Assembly (NCBI GenBank): GCA_040773385.1
Contig: JAXGWH010000020.1
Location: forward strand, 1-19,357
From: Aeriscardovia sp040773385
GTDB taxonomy: Bacteria; Actinomycetota; Actinomycetes; Actinomycetales; Bifidobacteriaceae
Direction: 5' to 3'
Length of the DNA stretch: 19,357 bases
The notes beneath the pieces are model-generated. The model was given only the letters and a program-made list of their open reading frames with translations, was not told the DNA's origin and did no database searches. Shown here one piece after another: positions 1 through 6,929 of this stretch. Position 1 is the first letter of the stretch; each line of letters opens with the position of its first letter. A program made the position numbers and the translations under genes.

Positions 1-752
1 AGAACGGCGCACAGAACCAAAACGGCAACGCCGCGTGGGGGCGGGCCAACCCGGGCTGGGGCGGCAACGGTAACGGTCAGGCCAACGGCAACGGGTACCA
101 GAACGGTCCGCAGGGACCGGCCAATGGCTATGGTCCCGGCAACGGGTACGGCCCCAATGGGTACGGCGCGGGCAACGGTCCTGCAGGATACAGTGCCGGC
201 AATCCCGGCAATGCGGGCAACGGTTACGGTCCGAACGCCGGCTATAACGGCGGCAACGGCTACAACGGCAACGGCTACGGGCCCAACGGCCAGTACCGCA
301 ACCCGCAGGGCGGCTGGAACCCGCCGCAGGGCCAGAACCAGGGCTCGCCGTTCGCCAATCCGTACCAGAACCCCTATCAGAATCCGTACCAGAACCCGTA
401 CAACACGCCGTTCGGCATGCAGCAGTTCAACCCTGACGACCAGAACCAGAACCCGGTGTTCGGCAAGTGGGACTGGACCGCGGTCCTCGCGTTCATCCTG
501 TCCCTGTCCGCGTATTTCTGCTTCATCGCGCTGCCGCTCGGTTTCTACGCGTACCGTCGTGACACCGTGCTGCACATGAAGGGCAAGGGCTTCGCCGTCG
601 CCGCCATCGTCATCTCGATCCTCGAGATCATCGGCTTCATCATCCTGCTGCTCAACCCCGGCTTGTTGCAGTCGGTGATGTCCTCGGCCGGCCTGTCCGG
701 GTCGGGCACCGCCTCGTCCGGGCTGATTCAGACGCTGTTCCTTCTGGGCTGA
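1..752 (+). CDS. N/G/Y/Q-rich membrane protein, 3' part (5' end outside window)
   Basis: The gene enters from the left; its reading frame is open from base 3 to the TGA at 750-752, about 249 residues. The first ~115 residues are low complexity, built from Asn, Gly, Tyr, Gln and Pro. They end in four tandem 4-residue NPYQ-type units (bases 357-404). Two hydrophobic segments follow. The first is around AVLAFILSLSAYFCFIALPL, then a short charged loop with KGKGFA, then a second segment ending in IIGFIILLL. A Gly-rich tail plus two membrane helices joined by a basic loop resembles the DUF4190 type of small actinobacterial membrane protein; that resemblance is from memory and is weak. The probable topology is a disordered N-terminal region and a C-terminal membrane anchor. 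No enzymatic motif is visible and the function is unknown. Confidence 0.8.
   Translation, partial: NGAQNQNGNAAWGRANPGWGGNGNGQANGNGYQNGPQGPANGYGPGNGYGPNGYGAGNGPAGYSAGNPGNAGNGYGPNAGYNGGNGYNGNGYGPNGQYRNPQGGWNPPQGQNQGSPFANPYQNPYQNPYQNPYNTPFGMQQFNPDDQNQNPVFGKWDWTAVLAFILSLSAYFCFIALPLGFYAYRRDTVLHMKGKGFAVAAIVISILEIIGFIILLLNPGLLQSVMSSAGLSGSGTASSGLIQTLFLLG
357..404 (+). repeat. Four tandem 12-bp units encoding NPYQ/NPYN
   Basis: Four in-frame 12-bp units encode NPYQ, NPYQ, NPYQ and NPYN just before the membrane part of the first gene. Synonymous differences between units (CCG/CCC, TAC/TAT) show the array is not very recent. It is part of the disordered N-terminal region. Confidence 0.8.
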
Positions 753-800
753 GAGACGGACGGCACGGACACGAACGGTCTTCGAACAGACGACACGAAG

Positions 801-834
801 GGCCGACCCAAACGGTCGACACGGACGGTCGGCC
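801..834 (+). terminator. Possible terminator between the membrane protein and tyrS
   Basis: A perfect 8-bp inverted repeat is present, GGCCGACC at 801-808 and GGTCGGCC at 827-834. The 18-base loop itself contains a GTCGAC palindrome. It lies about 50 bases after the upstream stop codon. It is followed only by TTGTCT, not by a clean T-run, so factor-independent termination is plausible but not certain. Confidence 0.4.
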
Positions 835-890
835 TTGTCTGAGAGGATGGGAAGTCGTCGGAGAAGGACTTCGGCATGACCGTCGCTCAG

Positions 891-946
891 AACAATCTCG
901 GAACAATCTCGGAACAATCGCAGAGGCGTTCCCGGAACAATCACAG
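891..946 (+). repeat. Four AACAATC-type direct repeats in the tyrS leader
   Basis: AACAATCTCGG occurs at 891-901 and 902-912, then AACAATCGCAG at 913-923 and AACAATCACAG at 936-946. The first three are spaced by exactly 11 bp and the fourth by 23 bp, close to whole turns of the helix. The array ends just before the Shine-Dalgarno of tyrS. Confidence 0.75.
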
Positions 947-956
947 AGGGGGACCA

Positions 957-2285
957 ATGACGCAGGTCACGGATTTCAGGCAGGCAGGCTTCGACTCCGT
1001 GTACGACGAACTGAAGTGGCGCGGGCTCATCGCCCAGACCTCCGACGAGGAGCGCCTCAAAAAGACGCTTTCCGGCGATCCGATCTCCTTCTATACCGGT
1101 TTTGACCCCACCGCGCCGTCCATCCACATCGGCAACCTCGTCCAGGTGCTCGTCATGCGGCACCTGCAGGAGGCCGGACACCATCCCATCGTGCTGGTGG
1201 GCGGGGCGACAGGCCTCATCGGCGACCCCCGACAGTCGGGCGAGCGCACGCTCAACCCGGCCGACACCGTGGCACAGTGGGTGGAGAAGCTGCGCGGGCA
1301 GATCTCCCGTTTTCTGGTGACCGACGGTGGCAATCCGGCGCGTTTCGTCTCTAACTATGACTGGACGAGCAAACTGTCGGCCATCGATTTCCTGCGGGAG
1401 ATCGGCAAGAACTTCCGCATGGGCCCGATGCTCGCCCGTGACATCGTCGCGCGGCGCCTCGCCTCGCCGGAGGGCATCTCCTACGCGGAGTTCAGCTACC
1501 AGATCCTGCAGGCGAATGATTTTCTCCACCTCTACGACGCGGAGCATGTGGTGCTGCAGACCGGTGGCAACGACCAGTGGGGCAACCTCACCGGGGGCCT
1601 CGACCTCATCCACCGTCTGCGCGGGGTGGACGTCAACGTGATGACCAGCCCGATCATCACCGACTCGCAGGGCAAGAAGTTCGGCAAGTCGGAGGGCAAC
1701 GCCATGTGGCTCGATGGCTCCATGCTCAGCCCGTACAAGTTCTACCAGTTCTGGCTCAACCAGCCCGACGACCAGGTGGTCAAGCTGCTCAAGGCGTTCA
1801 CCTTCCTGCCCAAGGAGCGCATCGAGGAGCTGGCCAAGGAAGTCGAGGAGAATCCGGGCGCACGGCAGGCGCAGAAGGTGCTCGCCGCGCAGGTGACCGG
1901 CTTCGTCCATGGTGACAAGGCCGTGGAGGAGGCGGTCTCCGCCTCGCAGGCGCTGTTCGGCCGCGGGGGCGATCTCGCCGGGCTCTCCGAGGGCACGCTC
2001 GAGGCGGCGCTCGAGGGGCTCAAGAACGTGGAAAACGCGGACGGCGGCAAGTCGTTCGCCCAGGCGCGCCCGGGGGAGGGCGTGGCCACGGCCGCCAAGG
2101 AGGCGGGCCTGTTCCCGTCCGTGTCGAAGGCCATGAAGGCCATCGCGCAGGGCGGTCTGTATATCAACAACAATCGTGTGGCGGAGACCTCCGCCACGCT
2201 CAAGGATGAGGACTTCCTGGACGGCCGCTTTGTCGTGCTGCGCCGGGGCAAGAAGGCCCTCGGGGCTTTGGAGGCCACCAAGTGA
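957..2285 (+). CDS. tyrS: Tyrosyl-tRNA synthetase
   Basis: This cytoplasmic class I aminoacyl-tRNA synthetase charges tRNA-Tyr with tyrosine at the expense of ATP. The protein is 442 residues, normal for bacterial TyrRS. The Rossmann catalytic domain carries the HIGH-type signature in PTAPSIHIGNL (residues ~45-55) and the KMSKS-type loop as KFGKS (~240). The C-terminal ~65 residues form an S4 RNA-binding domain with the stretch SKAMKAIAQGGLYINNNRV. I chose the ATG at 957 because it follows a strong Shine-Dalgarno (AGAGGGGG) at normal spacing. An in-frame ATG at 876 would add 27 residues read through the direct repeats and has no good ribosome binding site. The stop overlaps the GTG start of the next gene (GTGA). 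The 204-bp leader has repeats but no T-box structure that I can see. Confidence 0.97.
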   Translation: MTQVTDFRQAGFDSVYDELKWRGLIAQTSDEERLKKTLSGDPISFYTGFDPTAPSIHIGNLVQVLVMRHLQEAGHHPIVLVGGATGLIGDPRQSGERTLNPADTVAQWVEKLRGQISRFLVTDGGNPARFVSNYDWTSKLSAIDFLREIGKNFRMGPMLARDIVARRLASPEGISYAEFSYQILQANDFLHLYDAEHVVLQTGGNDQWGNLTGGLDLIHRLRGVDVNVMTSPIITDSQGKKFGKSEGNAMWLDGSMLSPYKFYQFWLNQPDDQVVKLLKAFTFLPKERIEELAKEVEENPGARQAQKVLAAQVTGFVHGDKAVEEAVSASQALFGRGGDLAGLSEGTLEAALEGLKNVENADGGKSFAQARPGEGVATAAKEAGLFPSVSKAMKAIAQGGLYINNNRVAETSATLKDEDFLDGRFVVLRRGKKALGALEATK

Positions 2286-4585
2286 GCGAGTACAACAACA
2301 ACGGCAGCGGGCGCGGCGAGGGCTGGCGCGGTTCTTACAGGGGAAACGGCGGATCCGGGCACGGGTATTCCGGGCACGGCTCCTCGGACCACGGTTCCTT
2401 CCATCGCGGCGGCAATGGCGGCGGATTCCACCACGGCGGCTCGGGCGCCGGCAACGGGCGTTCCGGGGGATTCCATCGCGGCTACGGGCACGGCGGAAAC
2501 GGCGGGTACAACCATGACGGCAACCGTTCCGGCGGCTTCCGCCACGACAACCGTGACAGCGAGGGCCGTTCGTTCCATCGTGATGGCGAGCATCGTTCCT
2601 TCAACCGGGACGGGGGGCATCGTTCCTTCAACCGGGGCAACGGCGGCGGTTTCCATCGCGACGGTGACAATCATTCCTTCCATCGCGACGGCGAGCGTCG
2701 CCCGTTCTCCCGCGACGGGCAGGGCGGCGGCCATCGTTCCTTCGGCCGGAACAACGATCATCGTTCGTACAACCGCGATAACGGCCATCGTTCCTTCGAC
2801 CGTGACCGTCAGGGCGGGCGTGGATACTCCCGCGGCGGCGACCGTCACGGCTATTTCGACCACCAGAAAGAGAGCGACCCGTTCTCTTATGGCGGTGCTC
2901 GCGGCGGGCAGAATGACCGTCGTGGTGGGCGTCGTTCGTTCGACCGCGGCAATGACCATCGCCCGTTCACGAGGGACGGGGAGCATCGTTCCTTCAACCG
3001 CGGCGGTTCATTCCACCGCGACGGGGAGCACCACTCCTTTGACCGGAACGACCGCACCGGTGATCGTCGCAGTTCCTTCCGCCGTGATGATCAGCATGAC
3101 CAGCGTTCCTTCCGTCACGATGGCGGCAACGATCATTCCTTCCATCGTGATGACGGGCATCGTTCCTTCGGCGGTGACAACGATCGTCGTAACGACCACC
3201 GCACTTTCGGCCACGACAATGATCGGCGTTCCTTCGACCAGGACAATGGCCATCGCTCCTTCGGCCATGGCCATGATGACCGTCGCGGCGGTTTCGACCG
3301 CTCCGGTGCGGGCTATCGCCGTGACGACCGCCGGGGCGGCCAGCGCAACTCCGGCTACCGCGGCGGCGACCGCTTCAGCCAGAACGGCCCGCGCGAGTTC
3401 GAGTCGCAGAACCCCTACACCGACCGTCGTCCGGGCGAGCCGAAGATGCCCAAGGGCATGGAGTGGTCCATGCTCTCCGGTGATGACAAGCGCCGCCTGA
3501 GGGGGCTGAGCAAGGAGCACGCCGAGAACATCGGTCTGCACATCCTCGCCGCCTATGCGCTCGAGGAGAGCGACCCGGCCGGCGCGCTCGCACACGCCAA
3601 GTGGGTGGCCCGCCAGGCCTCGCGCGTCGACATCGCCCGTGAGACGCTGGGCCTCGTGGCCTACCGCCAGGGTGACTGGAAGCTCGCCGACCGCGAGCTG
3701 CGCACCGCCTACCGCATGAACGGCGAGAGCGACTATCTGCCCATCATCGCCGACTGCGAGCGCGGGCTCGGCCACCCGGAGAAGGCCATCGAGATCGCCC
3801 TCTCCGACGACGCCAAGGCCCTCACAGGCGAGGCGAAGGCGGAGATGATGATCGTGTTCGCCGGCGCTTACGCGGACCGCAAGCAGTACGACCAGGCGCT
3901 CAAGATCATCCGCACGCTCGAGAACGTGCCGGGCCTTTCCGGCGCCTACCAGATGCGCGCGCTGCAGGCCGAACAGAACTTCCTTGACGAGGCGGGCCGC
4001 ATCGCCGAGTCGGAGAAGCTCGACGACAAGGCCGACGAGCTCGAGGACAAGTATGCCGACAAGGACGAGCCGGAGGATCCGGCCGGCGCCTTGCAGGACA
4101 CGGATCTCGAGCATCTGAGCTCCGATGACGACGAGAACCTGCAGTCCGCGCTCGGCGTGGACTTCGAACAGCTCGCGGACGAGGAGGACCAGGCCCGCTG
4201 GCAGGAGCGCCGCGACGCCTGGGATGCCGAGCATGCCGACCGTGATGACGATGGGTCCGATGAGGGGTCGGATGAGTCGGATGAAGAGGGGTCTGACGAG
4301 GATTCCTCGGATTCGTCCGATTCGTCGGATACTTCGGATGACTCGCCTGCCGGGTCCTCGGCTGACCGAGATGAGGGATCCGAGGATGTTGATTCCCAGG
4401 GTTCCGATTCTGCCGCACAGGGTGATCCCGATGGCCATCCCGCCGATTCCGAGGGGAAGGACGGGGATATCCCAGTCGCCGACGGCGACGCGCCGGATGA
4501 CACGGCCTCCGGTCACGGTGATTCCGATGGCCGTCCCGCCGATCCTGATAAGCCCTCCGATCCAGACAAGGATGACGCGCAGTGA
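2282..4585 (+). CDS. TPR-like protein with Arg/His/Gly repeat N-terminus and acidic C-terminus
   Basis: This 767-residue protein has three parts. Residues 1 to ~388 are disordered and rich in Gly, Arg, His, Asp, Ser and Phe. At least seven exact HRSF motifs, many degenerate forms (HRPF, HHSF, HRTF, RRSF) and several RGG triplets occur there. Residues ~390-585 are ordered and helical, starting near MPKGMEWSMLSGDDKRRL, with paired helices of tetratricopeptide type. Residues ~586-767 are strongly acidic, with Asp/Glu/Ser runs. The GTG start overlaps the tyrS stop (GTGA), and the end overlaps the HAD gene in the same way. In Mycobacterium tuberculosis the TPR-type gene Rv1691 lies between tyrS and the HAD phosphatase Rv1692, so the core is probably its counterpart. 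No catalytic motif is visible. A scaffold or RNA/ribosome-associated role is inference from composition and neighbours. Confidence 0.88.
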   Translation: MSEYNNNGSGRGEGWRGSYRGNGGSGHGYSGHGSSDHGSFHRGGNGGGFHHGGSGAGNGRSGGFHRGYGHGGNGGYNHDGNRSGGFRHDNRDSEGRSFHRDGEHRSFNRDGGHRSFNRGNGGGFHRDGDNHSFHRDGERRPFSRDGQGGGHRSFGRNNDHRSYNRDNGHRSFDRDRQGGRGYSRGGDRHGYFDHQKESDPFSYGGARGGQNDRRGGRRSFDRGNDHRPFTRDGEHRSFNRGGSFHRDGEHHSFDRNDRTGDRRSSFRRDDQHDQRSFRHDGGNDHSFHRDDGHRSFGGDNDRRNDHRTFGHDNDRRSFDQDNGHRSFGHGHDDRRGGFDRSGAGYRRDDRRGGQRNSGYRGGDRFSQNGPREFESQNPYTDRRPGEPKMPKGMEWSMLSGDDKRRLRGLSKEHAENIGLHILAAYALEESDPAGALAHAKWVARQASRVDIARETLGLVAYRQGDWKLADRELRTAYRMNGESDYLPIIADCERGLGHPEKAIEIALSDDAKALTGEAKAEMMIVFAGAYADRKQYDQALKIIRTLENVPGLSGAYQMRALQAEQNFLDEAGRIAESEKLDDKADELEDKYADKDEPEDPAGALQDTDLEHLSSDDDENLQSALGVDFEQLADEEDQARWQERRDAWDAEHADRDDDGSDEGSDESDEEGSDEDSSDSSDSSDTSDDSPAGSSADRDEGSEDVDSQGSDSAAQGDPDGHPADSEGKDGDIPVADGDAPDDTASGHGDSDGRPADPDKPSDPDKDDAQ
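2560..3290 (+). repeat. Degenerate HRSF-xRD coding repeat array
   Basis: Imperfect units of roughly 24-40 bp, each centred on CATCGTTCCTTC or a variant, recur through this part of the preceding gene. They encode xHRSFxRD. Synonymous and spacing variation is large, so this is an old, diverged array rather than a recent slippage product. It encodes the most repetitive part of the disordered N-terminal region. Confidence 0.8.
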
Positions 4586-5754
4586 CCGCCCATCTGCTCA
4601 CATCCAGCGACGGGCCTCTTCAGGAGCGCTACCGTCTCGCGCTGCTTGATCTCGACGGCGTGGTCTACCGGGGCAAGGACCCGGTGGCCCACGCGGCCGA
4701 TTCGATCACGAAGGCCGCGCGGGCGGGCATGGTCATCACCTATACGACCAACAACCCTTCGCGCACCGCGCAGACGGTGGCCGACCAGATCGCCGGCTTC
4801 GGCATCGATGTCACCGCCAGGCAGGTCATCACCTCCGCGCTCGTGGCGGCCCGGCTTCTTCGCCGCAGGCTCCCTGAGGGCGCGAAAGTGTACGTGTGCG
4901 GCGGTGAGCCGCTCAAGCAGCAGGTGAGGGCGCACGGGCTGACCGTGGTCGACAGCGCCGACGAGCATCCTGACGCCGTCATCGCCGGCTGGTTCCCCGA
5001 CATCGGCTGGAAATACCTCGCCCAGGCATGCATCGCCATCGAGCACGGCGCGCAGTTCTATGCCACAAACCGCGATCTCACCCTGCCGCGCGAGAAGGGC
5101 CTGACGCCGGGCATCGGCGCGTTCGTCAACGCCATCATCACCACCACCGGCAAAAGGCCGCTGGCCTCGGCCGGCAAGCCGGAATCGGCCATGTACGACG
5201 AGGAGCGGGAGATCTATGCCGAGGGCGGCGACGCGCTCGTGCCGGTGTCACAGTCGCTGCCGGTGGGCGACCGGCTCGACACGGACATCGAGGCGGCCAA
5301 CCGCGGCGGCTACGACTCGCTGTGCGTGCTGACCGGTGTGACCGACGCGCGCCAGCTGCTCCTCGCGCCCCCGATGCTGCGTCCCACGTTCATCAGCAAG
5401 GACCTGCGCGGGCTCGCACAGACGCATGAGGCACCGGAACCCGTCGGACCCGCAGGTCGGGAGGCCTTCCACCTGGGCGAATGGCTCGCCGTTTACAATG
5501 AGGCCGGCAAGAGGATCGACATCCGTGCGGACGGCCCGCGAACGGGGGAGGGCCAGCCGGAAGGCACCGGGTCTCAGTCTGATTTTTCGTCGCAGTCTCA
5601 TTCTTCGGACACTGCCAGTTCTGCGGACCATACTGGTCATACTGATTACGCCACGTCGGTCGACGCCCTGCGGGCCGCGTGCCAGCTGTGCTGGACGCTC
5701 GCCGATGCGGGCGTGGACGTGTCCGCTCTTTCACTGCCGGGGTTCGATCTATGA
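4582..5754 (+). CDS. HAD superfamily (type IIA) sugar/glycerol phosphatase
   Basis: This 390-residue haloacid dehalogenase hydrolase carries motif I as DLDGVVY (nucleophile and acid/base Asp, residues ~23-29), motif II around TTNNPSR, the Lys of motif III in AGKPE, and motif IV as VGDRLDTDIEAANRGG. A type IIA cap lies between motifs II and III. These are the features of the NagD/PGP group. The positional counterpart in M. tuberculosis, Rv1692, has been described as a glycerol 3-phosphate phosphatase, so a phospholipid-recycling role is likely but inferred. The C-terminal ~100 residues include a Ser/His/Thr-rich linker (residues ~330-355) and a final helix region ending in GVDVSALSLPGFDL. The GTG start overlaps the upstream stop (GTGA) and the stop overlaps the next start (ATGA), indicating coupled translation. 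Confidence 0.9.
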   Translation: MTAHLLTSSDGPLQERYRLALLDLDGVVYRGKDPVAHAADSITKAARAGMVITYTTNNPSRTAQTVADQIAGFGIDVTARQVITSALVAARLLRRRLPEGAKVYVCGGEPLKQQVRAHGLTVVDSADEHPDAVIAGWFPDIGWKYLAQACIAIEHGAQFYATNRDLTLPREKGLTPGIGAFVNAIITTTGKRPLASAGKPESAMYDEEREIYAEGGDALVPVSQSLPVGDRLDTDIEAANRGGYDSLCVLTGVTDARQLLLAPPMLRPTFISKDLRGLAQTHEAPEPVGPAGREAFHLGEWLAVYNEAGKRIDIRADGPRTGEGQPEGTGSQSDFSSQSHSSDTASSADHTGHTDYATSVDALRAACQLCWTLADAGVDVSALSLPGFDL

Positions 5755-5987
5755 GTGATACAGACAACGAGACCGACATCCCCCCGATCCCTGATGATCC
5801 GGTGACGGATACATATCCGCTCCTCGCCCATCTGGAGGACGAGGACGATTCCCAGCGCCTGCAGGCTTTCACACAGGTCCTGGAGGAGATGCGCGGCGAG
5901 CTCGACCGTCTGCCCGACCTGGACAAGGCCGATCGCGGGGAACATGGCCGGGAACACGGCAGGGAAAACGGGAAGGACCGACGCTGA
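5751..5987 (+). CDS. Small acidic hypothetical protein between HAD phosphatase and tlyA
   Basis: This 78-residue protein begins at the ATG overlapping the phosphatase stop (ATGA) and ends at a TGA that shares its last base with the tlyA ATG. Its N-terminal ~28 residues are acidic. The middle (LLAHLEDEDDSQRLQAFTQV onward) is a predicted amphipathic helix, and the tail is charged and repetitive (REHGREN). M. tuberculosis has a small gene, Rv1693, at the same position, so its placement between the phosphatase and tlyA looks conserved. No known domain is recognised. The overlaps at both ends and the conserved position support it being real. Its function is unknown. Confidence 0.75.
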   Translation: MSDTDNETDIPPIPDDPVTDTYPLLAHLEDEDDSQRLQAFTQVLEEMRGELDRLPDLDKADRGEHGREHGRENGKDRR

Positions 5988-6838
5988 TGGGTCCCGGTCC
6001 GGTCCGCGTGGAGGGCGCGGTGGCACACGGGCGCGGCGCGGCGGACGGCCTCGTCCGGCTCGACGTGGCACTTGTCGACCGTGGTCTCGTCGGCTCGCGC
6101 ACCCGGGCGCAGCGGCTCATCCGCGCCCGTGACGTGCTTGTCAACGGAAGGACCGCCGACAGACCGTCCCTCAAAGTGGGGCAGAGGGACGACCTGCGCA
6201 CCACCGCCGATCTGCACTACGTCTCACGCGGCGCCCTCAAGCTCGTCGGGGCGCTCAAGTCCTTCACCCCGTGGGGCCTTGCCTCGCCGGAAGGCCGCGA
6301 CTGTCTCGATATCGGCGCTTCCACGGGCGGCTTCACGCAGGTGCTGCTGGAGAACGGGGCGCGCCGCGTCATCGCGCTCGACGTCGGCCACGGCCAGCTT
6401 GATCCCTCGATCGCCCGCGATCCCCGTGTGACGAATATGGAGGGGCGCAATATCCGCGATGTCACGGCGGCGGACCTGCCGTTCGTCCCCGATTACGTCG
6501 TCTCGGATGTCTCGTTCATCTCGCTGACCTACGTCCTGCCGGTCATCGCGCGGATTCTGGGAAAGCGTCCTTCCGGGGGTGACGACGGGCACGCCGGACG
6601 CGCCGGGGAACGGCGCCCGGCCGAGATCCTCCTGCTCGTCAAACCGCAGTTCGAACAGGGCTCGCGCTCGGCGCTGGGCAAGGACGGCATCCTCACGGAC
6701 GACGCCCGCAGGCGGGCGGCCCGCGACCGTGTCGTCTCCTGTGCGAAAAAGCTCGGTTTCGCGGTGAAGGGCTGTGTCGACTCGCTGGTCGCGGGGGAGC
6801 ACGGCAACCGCGAGTATCTGCTCTGGCTGCGATCCTGA
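5987..6838 (+). CDS. tlyA: TlyA-family 16S/23S rRNA 2'-O-methyltransferase
   Basis: The 283-residue protein has an N-terminal S4 RNA-binding domain (residues ~23-85, with RLDVALVDRGL and ARDVLVNGR). It is followed by an FtsJ/RrmJ-like SAM methyltransferase fold. Motif I is DIGASTGGFTQVLLENGA (residues ~107-124), the SAM acidic loop is around ALDVGHGQLD, and the catalytic region includes VSDVSFISL. TlyA enzymes methylate ribose 2'-OH groups in 16S and 23S rRNA, and in mycobacteria this confers capreomycin sensitivity. The ATG at 5987 follows GGAAGG at 5971-5976 and overlaps the upstream TGA by one base. A hydrophilic insert (around RPSGGDDGHAGRAGERR) lies between two strands. The length is slightly above the usual ~270 residues. 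It is the last gene of the coupled tyrS run. Confidence 0.95.
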   Translation: MGPGPVRVEGAVAHGRGAADGLVRLDVALVDRGLVGSRTRAQRLIRARDVLVNGRTADRPSLKVGQRDDLRTTADLHYVSRGALKLVGALKSFTPWGLASPEGRDCLDIGASTGGFTQVLLENGARRVIALDVGHGQLDPSIARDPRVTNMEGRNIRDVTAADLPFVPDYVVSDVSFISLTYVLPVIARILGKRPSGGDDGHAGRAGERRPAEILLLVKPQFEQGSRSALGKDGILTDDARRRAARDRVVSCAKKLGFAVKGCVDSLVAGEHGNREYLLWLRS

Positions 6839-6878
6839 GGGGCGGCCCGTGCCCAGTTTTCCACAATCGGACCGTCGC

Positions 6879-6907
6879 TTTTCGAACGGATGTTCGACCG
6901 CTACGAT
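6879..6907 (+). promoter_or_regulatory. Probable nadK-recN promoter
   Basis: A TACGAT -10 element is at 6902-6907, preceded after a 17-base spacer by a weak TTTTCG -35 at 6879-6884. The LexA box occupies the start of the spacer, so bound LexA would block RNA polymerase. The nadK ATG lies 22 bases after the -10, leaving a short leader. Confidence 0.55.
6882..6897 (+). promoter_or_regulatory. LexA/SOS box upstream of nadK-recN
   Basis: TCGAACGGATGTTCGA is a perfect 6-N4-6 inverted repeat. It matches the Gram-positive/actinobacterial LexA consensus CGAACRNRYGTTCG at every defined position. It lies 32 bp before the nadK start and between the proposed -35 and -10 elements, the position expected for LexA repression. 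The downstream operon contains recN, a classic SOS gene. Confidence 0.9.
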
Positions 6908-6929
6908 AGAAGCCAGAAAGGGGGACCAC

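Noticed and set aside
124..579. Alternative plus-strand Arg/Thr-rich frame over the first gene
   Set aside because: It is a frame shadow of the Asn/Gly-rich repeats; the correct frame continues into two clear membrane helices.
876..956. N-terminal extension of tyrS from the ATG at 876
   Set aside because: It would read through the direct repeats as a Gln/Asn/Arg-rich segment unlike TyrRS, and the ATG at 957 has a much stronger ribosome binding site.
753..956. T-box riboswitch in the tyrS leader
   Set aside because: No specifier loop arrangement, no T-box sequence and no terminator/antiterminator pair could be found; only a single inverted repeat and short direct repeats are present.
2560..3290. 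CRISPR-like array
   Set aside because: Repeats are degenerate, irregularly spaced and in frame within one coding sequence; there are no unique spacers of constant length.
1742..4516. Long minus-strand open frames (414 and 502 codons) opposite the repeat protein
   Set aside because: They translate to low-complexity Val/Thr/Ala/Met or Leu/Val/Gly-rich sequence and mirror the repeats of the plus-strand gene, which has a start and stop coupled to its neighbours and a recognisable core.
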